A DNA stretch of 63,135 bases from Actinomycetes bacterium (GCA_024276425.1 JAJRXF010000129.1:1-63135), one strand, 5' to 3'; positions 36,487 through 46,475 are shown, counted from the first letter of the stretch. The notes: generated from the sequence alone by a model not told the origin. Translations and numbers: made by a program.

Positions 36487-37768
36487 AACTTCGGTTCCCT
36501 GTCAGCCAGTTCGATTGGTTTTGCTGATCACCACATCTCGCCTGATCGGTGAGTCGGCCGAAAAGTTTCTCGAATGACTCGGCCTGAGCGTCCGGAGTCA
36601 GACAATGCTCGACATAACGCCTTCCATTTCTCCCTTGCTCTTGTAGTCTCTTCGGCTCATCAAGCATCTCTTTCAATACCCGAAGAAAATTTGCCTGATC
36701 ATCCGGGGGGACCGAACGGCCAGCATCGGCTCGCTCAAGCGAAAGTGAAACTTCGGAGCCGACATCGATCGAAGCCAACGTTGGTCGGCCCGAGGCCAAA
36801 ATTCCGTACAGTTTAGACGGTGTTGAGGACCGAGCGAGTCCACCTTTTAGCAGGATGAGATGTAGGTCTGCGCTTCCCAATACATCGCTAACTTTGTCTC
36901 GGGGAGCAAAGTCGCTCACAGTCACGTTGGTGTGCTTGGCCGCCCAATGATCAACGGCAGGACGGGCAGCCCCCTCGCCATTGATAACAAAGTGAACCTC
37001 CGGGCGATGGGCGAAGGCCTCAGCGGCGGCTCTGACCAGGTCAAAGGATTGAGAAAGGCCAACATTGCCGGAGTACATCACGATCTGTTTGTTTTCAAGA
37101 CCATGTCGGCGCCGGTACTCCGTCGCACGATTGACCACGTGAACCCGGTCAGTGTCGGCAAAATTGTGAATGATGGAAACCTTTTGATGCTGATCGGGGC
37201 CTATCTTGGCCCTCACGTTGGCAGCCTGGTCCTCGCTCAGGACAGAAATTGAATCGACTCGTCGATAGAGGGACTTCTCGTGACGCCGGGCCAGGGAGAT
37301 AATTCGCTCGTTGGAGAGGGCGCCAAGATCGACGGCGACATCGGGGAAAATGTCCTGAACATTGAAAACCACAGGCACTCGCCAGCGACGCGCAACGAGG
37401 TAGGCCGCGTCTCCAAGGAAAATCGGAGGGGACATGCCCATCACAACGTCTGGTCTCCCCAACGTGAGGGCGGCCGCGGTGGCCAGCCCGGTGAAGCCCC
37501 CAAACCCGAGGGCTCTCGCCGGAATATTGGTTTTGTCCGTCGGAAAGGGCCAGACTCGCAGTATCTGACCGAAGCTGGTTTTCTCGCCTCTCCATGGCTG
37601 ACCTCTCCACTCGGGCCAAACATCATGATGCTGATACCAGGGCAGGCTGCTGACAACATCGATTCTGTGGCCCCGCTGGTGAAGAGCGTGCACGAGCTTA
37701 CTCATGACCTCGCCTGTCGCCGCGTGCAGGTCGGGTTCGAAGTGGGGGCAAAGTAGCAGGAGTTTCAT
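36479..37768 (-). CDS. GT4 family glycosyltransferase (WbuB-like)
   Basis: A 429-residue GT-B transferase. The N-terminal half begins MKLLLLCPHFEPDLHAATG and has LPWYQHHDVWPEW and FNVQDIFPDVAV, typical of the WbuB/colanic type sugar transferases. The C-terminal half has MYSGNVGLSQSFDLVRAA, FVINGEGAARP and the LARSSTPSKLYGILASGRP nucleotide-sugar site. It is cytoplasmic, perhaps membrane-associated. The donor is unknown; GDP-mannose or a GDP-deoxyhexose would fit the location. It overlaps manC and the next GT4 gene, so the run is translated as a coupled unit. Confidence 0.9.
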   Translation of the reverse strand: MKLLLLCPHFEPDLHAATGEVMSKLVHALHQRGHRIDVVSSLPWYQHHDVWPEWRGQPWRGEKTSFGQILRVWPFPTDKTNIPARALGFGGFTGLATAAALTLGRPDVVMGMSPPIFLGDAAYLVARRWRVPVVFNVQDIFPDVAVDLGALSNERIISLARRHEKSLYRRVDSISVLSEDQAANVRAKIGPDQHQKVSIIHNFADTDRVHVVNRATEYRRRHGLENKQIVMYSGNVGLSQSFDLVRAAAEAFAHRPEVHFVINGEGAARPAVDHWAAKHTNVTVSDFAPRDKVSDVLGSADLHLILLKGGLARSSTPSKLYGILASGRPTLASIDVGSEVSLSLERADAGRSVPPDDQANFLRVLKEMLDEPKRLQEQGRNGRRYVEHCLTPDAQAESFEKLFGRLTDQARCGDQQNQSNWLTGNRSYD

Positions 37769-38886
37769 CGCAGCGCGTCACGATAGGCCCCGAGGAGGGT
37801 TTCTCCCGCACTGCGCCAACCAAACTTCTCTGCCCGGCGAACCCCCGCCATTGAGAGTTCTTGGCGAAGGTTCTTGTCGTCCAAGACTCTGGCGATGGTG
37901 GTGGACAGTCCGGTTGGGTCACGGGGCTCAACCAACAAGGCAGCGGAGCCAACAACCTCAGGCAATGAGGCCGATGTCGTGGTAATGACCGGACATCCTC
38001 GGGCCATTGCCTCCAATGCCGGATTCCCGAAACCCTCATACACCGACGGGAAGACTAGAGCTTGGGCCGATCGATATAAGCTGTCCAACAGCTCTTCGCT
38101 TACTCGTCCCAGCACATGGCAGCGGTCCTGGAGACCGAGCTTGACAATATGCTCAGCCAACTTCGCGCTCTCGGGGCCAGGACCTCCGGTCATTACCAGC
38201 TGAACATCCCCAAAGCGGTCACCCAACAGGTCCAGCGCGTCAATCAAATCGATGTGGCGCTTGTGGGCGTAGGCGATCCCGGGGAAAAGAAGGAAACGTC
38301 CAAATCGATCAAGATTCCCCTGATGGGCCGCCGGGTCGACAATTCCGCTCTCAACCGGCTCGTGACCGTGGGGCACGACGACCAGTCGCTGAGAGTCCAC
38401 ATCCAAGAGCTCCAATACCCGTCCGGCGGTGAATGAGCTCGGGCAGAGAACTAGCCGTGCTGTTTGAGCGGTGTGAGGCAGAACGGTCTTTAGCCAGCGC
38501 CTGCGAGCGGGACCAAAGTTCTCGGGCATGTCTAGTGGTTGAAGGTCATGAATCGTGACAACGGCCGGCGTCGGAGCGATCATGGGAATAACCCCTCCAG
38601 CATGGTGAACCAGATCGTCTTGTCTCGTCACTCTGGCCAACCAAGAATTCTCAGCCAAGATGCGGGCGGGTTTTGAACCAAGCTTGCTAGGACCGAGTCG
38701 TGTCTCAAAACGATCGAGCAGGTCGGGGTGGGCCGCAACGAGTTCTGGTTGGGCGTACAAACGAATCCAGAGATCCCCAGGGTCAAGGCGGTCAACCGCC
38801 CGTAAGAGCCGCAGGATGTACTCTTCACTCCCTCCGACTACACCGGGAACGAGCCAAAGAAGGTTGACTCCAACGACAGGGTTCAC
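37765..38886 (-). CDS. GT4 family glycosyltransferase
   Basis: A 373-residue GT-B transferase of the mannosyltransferase-like GT4 group. The N-terminus reads VVGVNLLWLVPGVVGGSEEYILRLL; the C-terminal domain has FLLFPGIAYAHKRHIDLIDAL, VFPSVYEGFGNPALEAMARGCPVITT and the acidic E-x7-E motif in that segment. The substrate is unknown. It overlaps the GT4 genes on both sides by four bases. It resembles the next gene (38883-39974) in length and motif layout, suggesting an old duplication. Confidence 0.9.
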   Translation of the reverse strand: MNPVVGVNLLWLVPGVVGGSEEYILRLLRAVDRLDPGDLWIRLYAQPELVAAHPDLLDRFETRLGPSKLGSKPARILAENSWLARVTRQDDLVHHAGGVIPMIAPTPAVVTIHDLQPLDMPENFGPARRRWLKTVLPHTAQTARLVLCPSSFTAGRVLELLDVDSQRLVVVPHGHEPVESGIVDPAAHQGNLDRFGRFLLFPGIAYAHKRHIDLIDALDLLGDRFGDVQLVMTGGPGPESAKLAEHIVKLGLQDRCHVLGRVSEELLDSLYRSAQALVFPSVYEGFGNPALEAMARGCPVITTTSASLPEVVGSAALLVEPRDPTGLSTTIARVLDDKNLRQELSMAGVRRAEKFGWRSAGETLLGAYRDALR

Positions 38887-39974
38887 CCGCCCAAGATCCG
38901 ATCGAATAGCTCGCTGTATCCAAAGGCCGTTTCCGCCCAGGTTGCATCCAAGACGCGATCGAGTCCCAGTTCGATCAGGTTCTCGACTCGGCCCGGATCC
39001 TCGAGGAGCCGGCTTATCGCCTGACTAATCTCGGTGACGTTTGTCGGTTCAACCAGCTCGGCCGCTCCATCAGCGACCTCTTCGGTGGCTGTGCCCCGCG
39101 AGGTTATGACCGGAGTTGCCTGCACCATGGCCTCAAGGATCGGTAACCCAAATCCTTCTGCCAGTGACGGGAAAACGAAGACTGATGCGGCGGCGTACAC
39201 CGCTCGAAGGTCCGTGGTCGAAAGCCCACTCATCCGCGTGACTCGCTCCTTCAATGGTCCAAGTAGATCAGCACCATCAAGATTCCAGCCGTCTGGCCCA
39301 ACGACAACAAAGTCGATGCCAACACGCCGTACCGCTTCGACCAAGCGGACCAGGTTCTTTCTCGGCTCAATCGTTCCTACCCAAAGTATGAACCGCTCAG
39401 GCAGACGGAATCTTTCGCGAACCGAGGCAATCTCGGCTGGAGTCGCTGGTCGGTTGACCACACCCCAGGGAACTACCACAACCCGATCCCGGTCCATCCC
39501 GTGGCTGATACAGGCCTGTCGGACTACCTCAGAAGGGACGGCCATCGCCGAAGCTCGTTCGAGGGTTACCTGCCAGGCCCGAGGGAAAAAGACTTTGCCT
39601 CGGCGGGAGAGACGCTCCGGGGACTCAAGGAAGTCAACGTCATGAACCGTGGCCAACACCGGGCTTGATGCCGGTGGAACAACCATCGCTGCGGCCCAGA
39701 TCAAATCGATGGAACCAGCAATAGGTTCAGGCCGACCCAAGCGCAACCACGATTCATACATGGCCGCTCGTGGCATCCATTGATAGTGAACCTCAATACC
39801 GAGATTCTGGGCCGGCGACCGATCTCGATGCCGGGCGGCGATGCCGACGTATTTGTGGTCGCCACGTTCGAGAAGGGCGGCCAACGTGCGTCGAGTCGAT
39901 ACCGCTGTCCCCCCGGGCACGCGGTGCCAGAGCTGTTCGACAGTAATGGCGACTCGGCGGTTCGGGAGATCCAC
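38883..39974 (-). CDS. GT4 family glycosyltransferase
   Basis: A 363-residue GT-B transferase. It begins with a VTVEQLWHRVPGGTAVST-like stretch (RVAITVEQLWHRVPGG) and has FILWVGTIEPRKNLVRLVEAV and VFPSLAEGFGLPILEAMVQATPVIT with the E-x7-E pair. The layout is that of bacterial mannosyl/rhamnosyl transferases. It is the third GT4 in the coupled set after manC. The stop of the upstream uxs gene is 42 bases away, so co-transcription with uxs-ugd is likely. Confidence 0.9.
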   Translation of the reverse strand: MDLPNRRVAITVEQLWHRVPGGTAVSTRRTLAALLERGDHKYVGIAARHRDRSPAQNLGIEVHYQWMPRAAMYESWLRLGRPEPIAGSIDLIWAAAMVVPPASSPVLATVHDVDFLESPERLSRRGKVFFPRAWQVTLERASAMAVPSEVVRQACISHGMDRDRVVVVPWGVVNRPATPAEIASVRERFRLPERFILWVGTIEPRKNLVRLVEAVRRVGIDFVVVGPDGWNLDGADLLGPLKERVTRMSGLSTTDLRAVYAAASVFVFPSLAEGFGLPILEAMVQATPVITSRGTATEEVADGAAELVEPTNVTEISQAISRLLEDPGRVENLIELGLDRVLDATWAETAFGYSELFDRILGG

Positions 39975-40016
39975 ACGACATACTCTAGGAGCGAGGCGCC
40001 AGCGCCAAATGATCTA

Positions 40017-40958
40017 CTATTCGAGCCCGAGTTCCCCAATAAAATGAGCGACGGTCCGGCGGACTCCTTCGTCAAGCTCGACACTGGGTTCCCAGCCAAG
40101 TTCACGCTTGGCCACCGTCAGATCCGGACGTCTCTGGGTCGGGTCATCCGCTGGCAGGGGGAAGAATTCGACCTGGCTCGAAGAATTGGTGGCGCGCAAC
40201 ACCGTTTCTGCCAGTTCCAACATGGTGAACTCGTTGGGATTACCAATGTTGACCGGCTGCTGGTAACCGCTGTCCAACAAGGCCAACTGGCCCTCTACCT
40301 GATCATCCACGTAGCAGAAACTTCGAGTCTGACTGCCATCACCATAAACAGTGAGGGGCTCGCCCTGGAGGGCCTGGACGATGAAATTGGAAACCACTCG
40401 CCCGTCCTCGGGTCGCATACGCGGACCATAGGTGTTGAAGGTTCGAACAATCCGGATGTCAATGTCGTGGGTTCGGTGATAGGCCATGGCCAAGGCTTCA
40501 GAGAAGCGCTTCGCCTCGTCATACATGCTTCTTGGGCCGTTTGGATTGACGTTGCCCCAATAGCTTTCGGGCTGGGGGTGAACCAGTGGGTCGCCATATA
40601 CCTCGCTGGTGGAGTTGAGATGAAAGGTTGCTCCCTTGGCCCGTGCTAGTCCGAGACAATTATGGGTACCAAGACTTCCGACCTTCATGATCTGGATGGG
40701 AATTCGAGCAAAGTCGACAGGAGAGGCCGGGCTTGCCAGGTGCATGATGGCATCGACGGGGCCGGGGACCCAGATGAAATCCGAGACGTCTTGTTCCACG
40801 AACCGAAACCTCTCATGGCCGAAAAGGTGCTCGATATTCGACGTGCGACCGGTCACAAGATTGTCAAGGCACACCACATCGTCACCGCGTTGAAGAAGCC
40901 GGTCGCACAGATGTGATCCCAGGAATCCAGCCCCTCCGGTCACCACAATGCGAGCCAC
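40017..40958 (-). CDS. uxs: UDP-glucuronate decarboxylase (UDP-xylose synthase)
   Basis: A 313-residue NAD-dependent extended SDR that converts UDP-glucuronate to UDP-xylose. It has GGAGFLGSH (8-16), [15 protein letters not shown], the typical [11 protein letters not shown] segment, the [21 protein letters not shown] region (read as two neighbouring motifs), YDEAK at 146-150, and [20 protein letters not shown]. The start is GTG 40958, whose first base is also the last base of the ugd stop codon, so it is coupled to ugd, which makes its substrate. Confidence 0.94.
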   Translation of the reverse strand: MARIVVTGGAGFLGSHLCDRLLQRGDDVVCLDNLVTGRTSNIEHLFGHERFRFVEQDVSDFIWVPGPVDAIMHLASPASPVDFARIPIQIMKVGSLGTHNCLGLARAKGATFHLNSTSEVYGDPLVHPQPESYWGNVNPNGPRSMYDEAKRFSEALAMAYHRTHDIDIRIVRTFNTYGPRMRPEDGRVVSNFIVQALQGEPLTVYGDGSQTRSFCYVDDQVEGQLALLDSGYQQPVNIGNPNEFTMLELAETVLRATNSSSQVEFFPLPADDPTQRRPDLTVAKRELGWEPSVELDEGVRRTVAHFIGELGLE

Positions 40959-42235
40959 TAACGACCAAGTCCTCGATAGGTGAAACCCCGCCGAATAAGT
41001 TGGGTTCGTTCCAGGAGATTGCGACCGTCGACGATATTGCGACCTTCCATTAACTCGGCTACACGGTCAAAGTCCATCCAGCGAAATTCATCCCACTCGG
41101 TCAAAACAACCAGAACTTCAGCGCCCTCGATGGCCTCATAGGCATCGGAAACAACTTCGACGTCGGGGAGTTCGGCCACTGGGCCTTTCACGGCGGGATC
41201 ATAGGCTTTGATCTGTACTCCGGCCGCACTCACTCGCTTGAGCACCTCTATAGCTGGCGATTGGCGAAGATCATCGGTGCCCGCCTTGAATGTTAGACCC
41301 CAACAGCCAATCCGGCGGCCGGCCGGGTCGTGCCCAAGGACATCGAGGACCTTCTGTGCCGTTCGCTCGAATTGCTCCTCGTTCACACGTAGGACCTCGT
41401 TGAGGAACGTGAACTCATACCCATGGTCCTCAGCGATCTTCGCCAGCGCAATGGTGTCCTTCGGAAAGCAACTTCCCCCCCATCCCGGTCCGGGGTGAAG
41501 AAACTCTTTGCCAATGCGCTTGTCGTACCCCATGCCGAGCACCACGTCGTTGACGTCGGCTCCCACTGCTTCACACACGTTGGCAATGGCATTGACGAAG
41601 GAAAGCTTGGAGGCCAGAAATGCGTTGGATGCGTACTTGATGGTTTCGGCCGAAATTGGATCGGTGACCATGATCGGGGCTCGGACCTTGGAGTACAGGG
41701 CGGCGACCCGGATCGCCGCTTCCTGATTGCTGCAACCAATGACCACCCGGTCAGGGTTGAGGAAATCATCGAGGGCCGTTCCCTCACGTAGGAATTCCGG
41801 ATTAGAAACAACGGCCACATCGGAGCGGCCGAGCACACGAGCGACAATGCCGGTTGAGCCGACGGGGACAGTTGATTTGTTTACAACGACCGATCCGGTT
41901 GGCAAACATTCGGCGATCTCCGCAGCCGCCCGCTCTAAGTAAGATAAATCGGCCGCCCCATCCTCGCCCTGAGGCGTCGGCACACATAGGTAGTGAAACT
42001 CTGACGCCTTTGAAGCCTCGATCGCCCCGACAACAAAGGAGAGATTGCCCGAAGAAAGACCCTCTTTGACGAACCGATCAAGATCTCGCTCGACAATTGG
42101 GATCTCTCCGCGTTGGAGCATGGCAACCTTGTCAGCGTCGATGTCGGCGCAGATCACCTCATGCCCGAGATGGGCAAAACACGCTCCGGTCGTCAGTCCG
42201 ACGTATCCGGTCCCAATAACTGCAATCTTCGCCAC
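40958..42235 (-). CDS. ugd: UDP-glucose 6-dehydrogenase
   Basis: A 425-residue NAD-dependent enzyme that oxidises UDP-glucose to UDP-glucuronate in two steps. It has the Rossmann loop [10 protein letters not shown] (8-17), [10 protein letters not shown] (119-128), SNPEFLREG (144-152), [17 protein letters not shown] and the catalytic cysteine C256 in GGSCFPKD. The C-terminal UDP-binding domain is complete ([16 protein letters not shown]). The start is GTG 42235. It shares a one-base overlap with uxs downstream, and a 155-base gap separates it from the LCP gene. Confidence 0.95.
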   Translation of the reverse strand: MAKIAVIGTGYVGLTTGACFAHLGHEVICADIDADKVAMLQRGEIPIVERDLDRFVKEGLSSGNLSFVVGAIEASKASEFHYLCVPTPQGEDGAADLSYLERAAAEIAECLPTGSVVVNKSTVPVGSTGIVARVLGRSDVAVVSNPEFLREGTALDDFLNPDRVVIGCSNQEAAIRVAALYSKVRAPIMVTDPISAETIKYASNAFLASKLSFVNAIANVCEAVGADVNDVVLGMGYDKRIGKEFLHPGPGWGGSCFPKDTIALAKIAEDHGYEFTFLNEVLRVNEEQFERTAQKVLDVLGHDPAGRRIGCWGLTFKAGTDDLRQSPAIEVLKRVSAAGVQIKAYDPAVKGPVAELPDVEVVSDAYEAIEGAEVLVVLTEWDEFRWMDFDRVAELMEGRNIVDGRNLLERTQLIRRGFTYRGLGR

Positions 42236-42390
42236 CCGTGACTCCTTCGATGAAAGTACTTGAGCTAGGCGACCGACCGTATCTCATCAGCTAGCCCTGC
42301 TCCTGGGCATCCCTACACACTCAGTGGGCTGACCGACCCACGAGCATACTCCCGGTCCTCCTGAACCACCTGTTGCCAGCCCCATGAGGT

Positions 42391-43902
42391 TCAGCTACAG
42401 CGGGAATGCTCCTGCTCAGGATTTCCCTGAACCTGTGACGTCGAACCAGCGGCAAGGTCAACTGGCCCGAGTTCCTCTCCCTCGGAGGGCCCTTCCTCAA
42501 TCACGCCTGCACCATCAGACTGAACATCCTCTGCGACTTCGGTCCCGACAACAATCACAACTGATCGACCCTGGTATTCCAAATCAAAGACTGGGTTTCC
42601 GGCCACGACACGAAAGGAGATGGGCTCGGTCACTCCGGCCGCTCGCAGGGAGGCCGCAACCACCTCGGCCGCCCCACGTCCGTCTACCCCATGTTTCAGA
42701 ACAATGCCTTCATCGCTTTGAGACACTGTCAACTCGGGCAACTCATAACCCTCTTCTTCGAGTTGGTCGGAAAGGTCACGAGACCAGGCCACCCGTGACG
42801 GATCGGCACTCATGCGAAGGAAAACCGACGAGGGTGAATCGTGAGGTGCTCCCCGAAAAAGTTCCAGAATCGCCTCCGCTTGGTCTCGTAGCGGTAGCAG
42901 GACCCAAGCAGTATTGACTCGCTCACTGTCGGAGGGATAGCTATAGGTCTCCAGTTCGCCCGGGTCAAAAGAGCGATAGGTGGAACCCAGGTCTAGGAGT
43001 AGCTGGGGAGTCAACTCTTGGTCAATGGTGATTTGTTCAAGGCCAACGTCGATCAGTTCGGCCAACGTAAAAGGGTGTCTGGCCCCAGCCTCAATGGCCC
43101 TTGACATCAGCCGATTGATGAAATCTTGTTGGCGCTGAATTCGTCCGATATCAGATGGTGGCCAACTGTAGGCCCATTGACCGTCGCTGTCTTGAACTTG
43201 GTAGTAGCGGGACCGAACATAAGCCAGGGCAGTTGATGGATCCAGCGCCTGGCATCCCGCAGTGAACATCTCAAATCCCGTCTGGCTGGCGTTGGTAGCC
43301 TCATTCCAGTCCCGGGCTGGCTGGTCAAAGTAGACATTGACGTAGCCAACTGCCTCAACGAGTCCCTGGAAACCAGCAAAATCAACGCTCATGTAGTGAT
43401 GGATATTGATGTCAAGTTCACTCTCAAGCGTCTTGATTAGTAGCTCTGGCCCTTCGATGCCAAAGGCGTAGTTGATTCGTCGTTCGCCGTACCCCTCAAT
43501 GGGAACCCACAAATCGCGCGGGATCGAAAGCAATGCTGCTGTTCCCGCCTTTTCATCGATATTCAAGATGATAATCACGTCGCCAAAACGTTCGCCTTGG
43601 CGCCCGAGTTGAATCGGATTATCGGCGTCAAGGCCTTCCGAACTGTCATAGCCGACTAACAGGATGTTAAGAATCCGTTCTCCGGGCTGCGCAGTGGGAG
43701 CAACGCTCAGTGTTCCGCTTAGTTCGACCCGTTCGATTCCCGAAACCTGCTGATAGCTGAGGTTCAGAGCCCACGCCAAAGACAAAGCCATTCCAATTCC
43801 GGCGACGTTGACAAGAAGAATTAGCCGTTGTCCCCAACTTCGCCGGTCTCGCCCCTGGCCCGCTGAGGTGGACGGGACTCGCCCCCTCCCTTGTCCTCTC
43901 AT
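42391..43902 (-). CDS. LytR-CpsA-Psr (LCP) family wall-polymer ligase
   Basis: A 503-residue anchored protein that would transfer a lipid-linked glycopolymer to peptidoglycan on the outer face of the membrane. A basic cytoplasmic N-terminus is followed by one TM (about 26-47). The LCP domain has LLVGYDSSE, ERFGDVIIILNID (R105, D108), SIPRDLWVPI (126-135) and RRINYAF (141-147), which hold the conserved arginines and aspartates. A LytR_C-like domain (about 380-470) and a polar tail follow. ATG 43902 is chosen; the longer open frame would run into the thiamine pyrophosphokinase gene. Its place after sugar-nucleotide and GT genes supports a wall-polymer role. Confidence 0.92.
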   Translation of the reverse strand: MRGQGRGRVPSTSAGQGRDRRSWGQRLILLVNVAGIGMALSLAWALNLSYQQVSGIERVELSGTLSVAPTAQPGERILNILLVGYDSSEGLDADNPIQLGRQGERFGDVIIILNIDEKAGTAALLSIPRDLWVPIEGYGERRINYAFGIEGPELLIKTLESELDINIHHYMSVDFAGFQGLVEAVGYVNVYFDQPARDWNEATNASQTGFEMFTAGCQALDPSTALAYVRSRYYQVQDSDGQWAYSWPPSDIGRIQRQQDFINRLMSRAIEAGARHPFTLAELIDVGLEQITIDQELTPQLLLDLGSTYRSFDPGELETYSYPSDSERVNTAWVLLPLRDQAEAILELFRGAPHDSPSSVFLRMSADPSRVAWSRDLSDQLEEEGYELPELTVSQSDEGIVLKHGVDGRGAAEVVAASLRAAGVTEPISFRVVAGNPVFDLEYQGRSVVIVVGTEVAEDVQSDGAGVIEEGPSEGEELGPVDLAAGSTSQVQGNPEQEHSRCS

Positions 43903-43915
43903 GTTGAACTCTCGC

Positions 43916-44557
43916 TCACGCTGGAAGCTCTTGAAATGCCAGGAGGGTTCCCGATAGCAAAGACACAACGGCGAGTGGTCCGACCAGCACATTGCTCATT
44001 CCTCGGGGTGAGCCCGCAACCAACGTCTCGTTGTCAAGGCCATATTCCAAGCCGATGGTTGTGATCCCAACGGCCGGTCCTCCGAGGGGCAGAAGGCTGA
44101 CAAGAGAGCCAATTTGACCGGTCAAAACGCGACGGTCATTGATGATGCTTAGCCGCTGATCTCCCACAAACGCATCGATCTCCACCGAGGAGAAACGTTG
44201 ATCGCCCAGCAACAAGACATTGGCGATTAGGTGGTCGAAACGACCGCCCGCCAAAGCCGTGACCACGAGACGGTCCGGGTCAAGGGACATGGCGTGGACC
44301 ATGGCCAACTCAAGATCAGTAGCGTTCTTGTTGGCCGGGTACCGGATCAGATCAACTCCTGCGGCCTCGGCTCGGAGATACCCCTGGCCGGACACCGAAT
44401 CAAAGTCGCCTATACCTATGTCGACTTCGAGGTCGACCTCTGCCGCACGATCGATCCCGGAATCCGCGGCAATAATCGTTGGCTCGGCGGGAAGCGCGGC
44501 CAGTTCCCGGGGGGAAATTTGGTCTCCTCCACCTATCACAACTACAGACGCTGACAT
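43916..44557 (-). CDS. Thiamine pyrophosphokinase
   Basis: A 213-residue cytosolic enzyme that makes thiamine diphosphate from thiamine and ATP. The family motifs are present in order: IIAADSGIDRA, GIGDFDSV, YPANKNATDLELAM and GGRFDHLIANVLLL, with a C-terminal beta domain containing SLLPLGGPAVGITTIGLEY. It stops 13 bases before the LCP start, so both share a transcript. No TPP riboswitch is visible in the short upstream gap, which is shared with a divergent acyl-CoA dehydrogenase gene. Confidence 0.92.
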   Translation of the reverse strand: MSASVVVIGGGDQISPRELAALPAEPTIIAADSGIDRAAEVDLEVDIGIGDFDSVSGQGYLRAEAAGVDLIRYPANKNATDLELAMVHAMSLDPDRLVVTALAGGRFDHLIANVLLLGDQRFSSVEIDAFVGDQRLSIINDRRVLTGQIGSLVSLLPLGGPAVGITTIGLEYGLDNETLVAGSPRGMSNVLVGPLAVVSLLSGTLLAFQELPA

Positions 44558-44667
44558 CGAAGAGGGATCGTACGTCCTTGGGAGGCCTTCGTGGGATCAT
44601 CCAAACTTTTTCGCCCAGACCGCAGCCTTGTCTGGCCCAGCGACCTGCGGAGAGCTACCGTTCGGTC

Positions 44668-45819
44668 ATGTTGCCACGCACCTTATTTCGCGATGAGCAC
44701 CGACTCTTCCGTGATGCTGTTCGCTCTTTTATCGCTCAGGAGATCGTGCCCTATGCCGATGACTGGGAGTCTTTGGGACGGGTCGACGTTGCCATGTTTA
44801 AGAAGGCTGGCCAGCACGGCTTTCTCGGAATGGAGGTGCCCGAAAAATTCGGAGGTGGAGGGGTTGACGATTTTCGGTTCAACGTCATCCTAAACGAAGA
44901 AATACAACGAGCCGGGGTAACCGCGTCTGGGTTCTGCATCACACTGCACAACGATGTGTGCATGCCCTATTTCACCGACGGAACCACCCAGGAGCAACAG
45001 CGCCGTTGGCTGCCGGGTTTGTGCTCCGGGGAGAAGATGGCCGCGGTGGCTATGACCGAACCGGGAACGGGCTCCGATCTTGCCTCCATCCAAACAACCG
45101 CCATTCGTGACGGAGACTGCTATGTGCTGAATGGAACCAAGACCTTTATTTCCAACGGGCTGAATAGCTCGTATGTGATCGTGGCTGCCAAAACCGATCC
45201 GTCTCTGCGGCACCGAGGCCTTAGTTTGCTCATTGTCGAAGAAGGAATGCCGGGCTTTGACCGCGGGAGAAATCTAAACAAGGTCGGGCTTCACGCTCAA
45301 GATACCTCGGAGCTAGTTTTCCAAGATGTCCGAGTTCCGGTCACGAACCGTTTGGGCGACGAGGGCACCGGCTTCTTCCAGTTGATGGACAAGTTGGGCC
45401 GAGAGCGGCTGTCTTTGATGGTAACGGCCATGGCCCATGCCAAACAGGCCTTCGACTGGACAATTCAGTACTGCAAGGAACGCGAGGCATTTGGCCAACC
45501 GATCGGATCATTCCAGAACTCACGATTCGTTTTGGCCGAGATGAAGACGGAACTGGACATTGGTCAAGTGTTTGTGGACCGTCTGGTCGAGGCCTACCTG
45601 GCCGGCGAACTGAGCGCCGAGGACGCCGCCGAAGGAAAGTGGTGGTGTAGCGAACTACAGAACCGGGTTGCGGACCAGTGCCTCCAGCTCCATGGGGGTT
45701 ATGGCTATATGGAGGAGTATCCAATCGCCCGAGCCTGGCGGGACGCCAGGATCCAGAAGATCTACGGAGGTACAAACGAGATCATGAAGGAAATCATCGG
45801 TCGATCACTGGGGTTTTAG
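44668..45819 (+). CDS. Acyl-CoA dehydrogenase
   Basis: A 383-residue FAD flavoenzyme that introduces a trans-2 double bond into acyl-CoA. It shows AVAMTEPGTGSDLASIQTTA, FISNGLNSSYVIVAAKTD, KLGRERLSLMVTAMAHA, EREAFGQPIGSFQN and LHGGYGYMEEYPIARAWRDARIQKIYGGTNEIMKE (read as a conserved C-terminal block holding the catalytic Glu region). This resembles long- or medium-chain and isovaleryl-type members; the chain length preference is not clear. ATG 44668 is chosen; an open extension upstream lacks conserved residues and would overlap the divergent gene. Its end overlaps the convergent DUF480 gene by four bases. Confidence 0.93.
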   Translation: MLPRTLFRDEHRLFRDAVRSFIAQEIVPYADDWESLGRVDVAMFKKAGQHGFLGMEVPEKFGGGGVDDFRFNVILNEEIQRAGVTASGFCITLHNDVCMPYFTDGTTQEQQRRWLPGLCSGEKMAAVAMTEPGTGSDLASIQTTAIRDGDCYVLNGTKTFISNGLNSSYVIVAAKTDPSLRHRGLSLLIVEEGMPGFDRGRNLNKVGLHAQDTSELVFQDVRVPVTNRLGDEGTGFFQLMDKLGRERLSLMVTAMAHAKQAFDWTIQYCKEREAFGQPIGSFQNSRFVLAEMKTELDIGQVFVDRLVEAYLAGELSAEDAAEGKWWCSELQNRVADQCLQLHGGYGYMEEYPIARAWRDARIQKIYGGTNEIMKEIIGRSLGF

Positions 45820-46475
45820 TCCGCTAGCTCATCCTCGCTTTCTACTCCAAGCGCGGTCTCAAGGCGACAAAGCCGTGCCTCCAATGCATCTATGCGCTCA
45901 ACCAGATGTGCCCGTTCTGACAAGGAAACCTGGGAGTTGGTGGCCCCTTGGATGCCTGGGTCCGATCCGGTCAACCCGTTGGGCTCGGCTGAGCCATCAC
46001 CAAGCTGGTGGACCCAGCGGTTCTGGCTTTGACCAGGCCCGCGGCCAACATCTTTCACCAGCGGCTCCTCCCGCTTGGCCAGCGAACGGAGAACTTGGGA
46101 AACCGGGCCAATCTCGTCAAAACCGATCGAACGATCCGTTCGGGCCCGAAGCTCACCAACAGATTGGGGGCCACGCAGCATTAGGACCGAAAGCAAGATT
46201 GTCTGCTCCCTGGTCAAGCCAAGAGCCTCGTCGAAAACGTGACGATGCTTTGGCGAGCGGCCACCGGAGTTGGTCCGAGCAAGCCCGGCCTGACGTAACA
46301 GCAGGACCGCCTCATCAACCTCTCGAGTGGAGAACGATACCACGGGCTCCCGGCTGGTCTTCTGGTTACATGCCGCGGCTAGAGCGTTGCTGGTGAGCGG
46401 GTAGTTCTCCGGGGTATTGGCCCACTTCTCAATCAGGCAACCTAGGACTCTGAGTTCAGCAAATGTCAGTTCCAC
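45816..46475 (-). CDS. DUF480 (YceH) family protein
   Basis: A 219-residue protein of the YceH/DUF480 family, which folds as two winged-helix domains. It begins LTFAELRVLGCLIEKWANTPENYPLTSNAL and continues ACNQKTSREPVVSF, and the second domain has LLSVLMLRGPQSVGELRAR and SQNRWVHQ. The C-terminus ends with a short coiled-coil-like stretch (RIDALEARLCRLETALG). The function is unknown; DNA binding is plausible from the fold. The start is GTG 46475. It lies between two acyl-CoA dehydrogenase genes. Confidence 0.9.
   Translation of the reverse strand: MELTFAELRVLGCLIEKWANTPENYPLTSNALAAACNQKTSREPVVSFSTREVDEAVLLLRQAGLARTNSGGRSPKHRHVFDEALGLTREQTILLSVLMLRGPQSVGELRARTDRSIGFDEIGPVSQVLRSLAKREEPLVKDVGRGPGQSQNRWVHQLGDGSAEPNGLTGSDPGIQGATNSQVSLSERAHLVERIDALEARLCRLETALGVESEDELAD

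Noticed and set aside
39780-40649. Long plus-strand open frame over the GT4 and uxs genes
   Set aside because: It mirrors the codons of clearly recognised minus-strand genes, has no domain motif and starts inside a glycosyltransferase.
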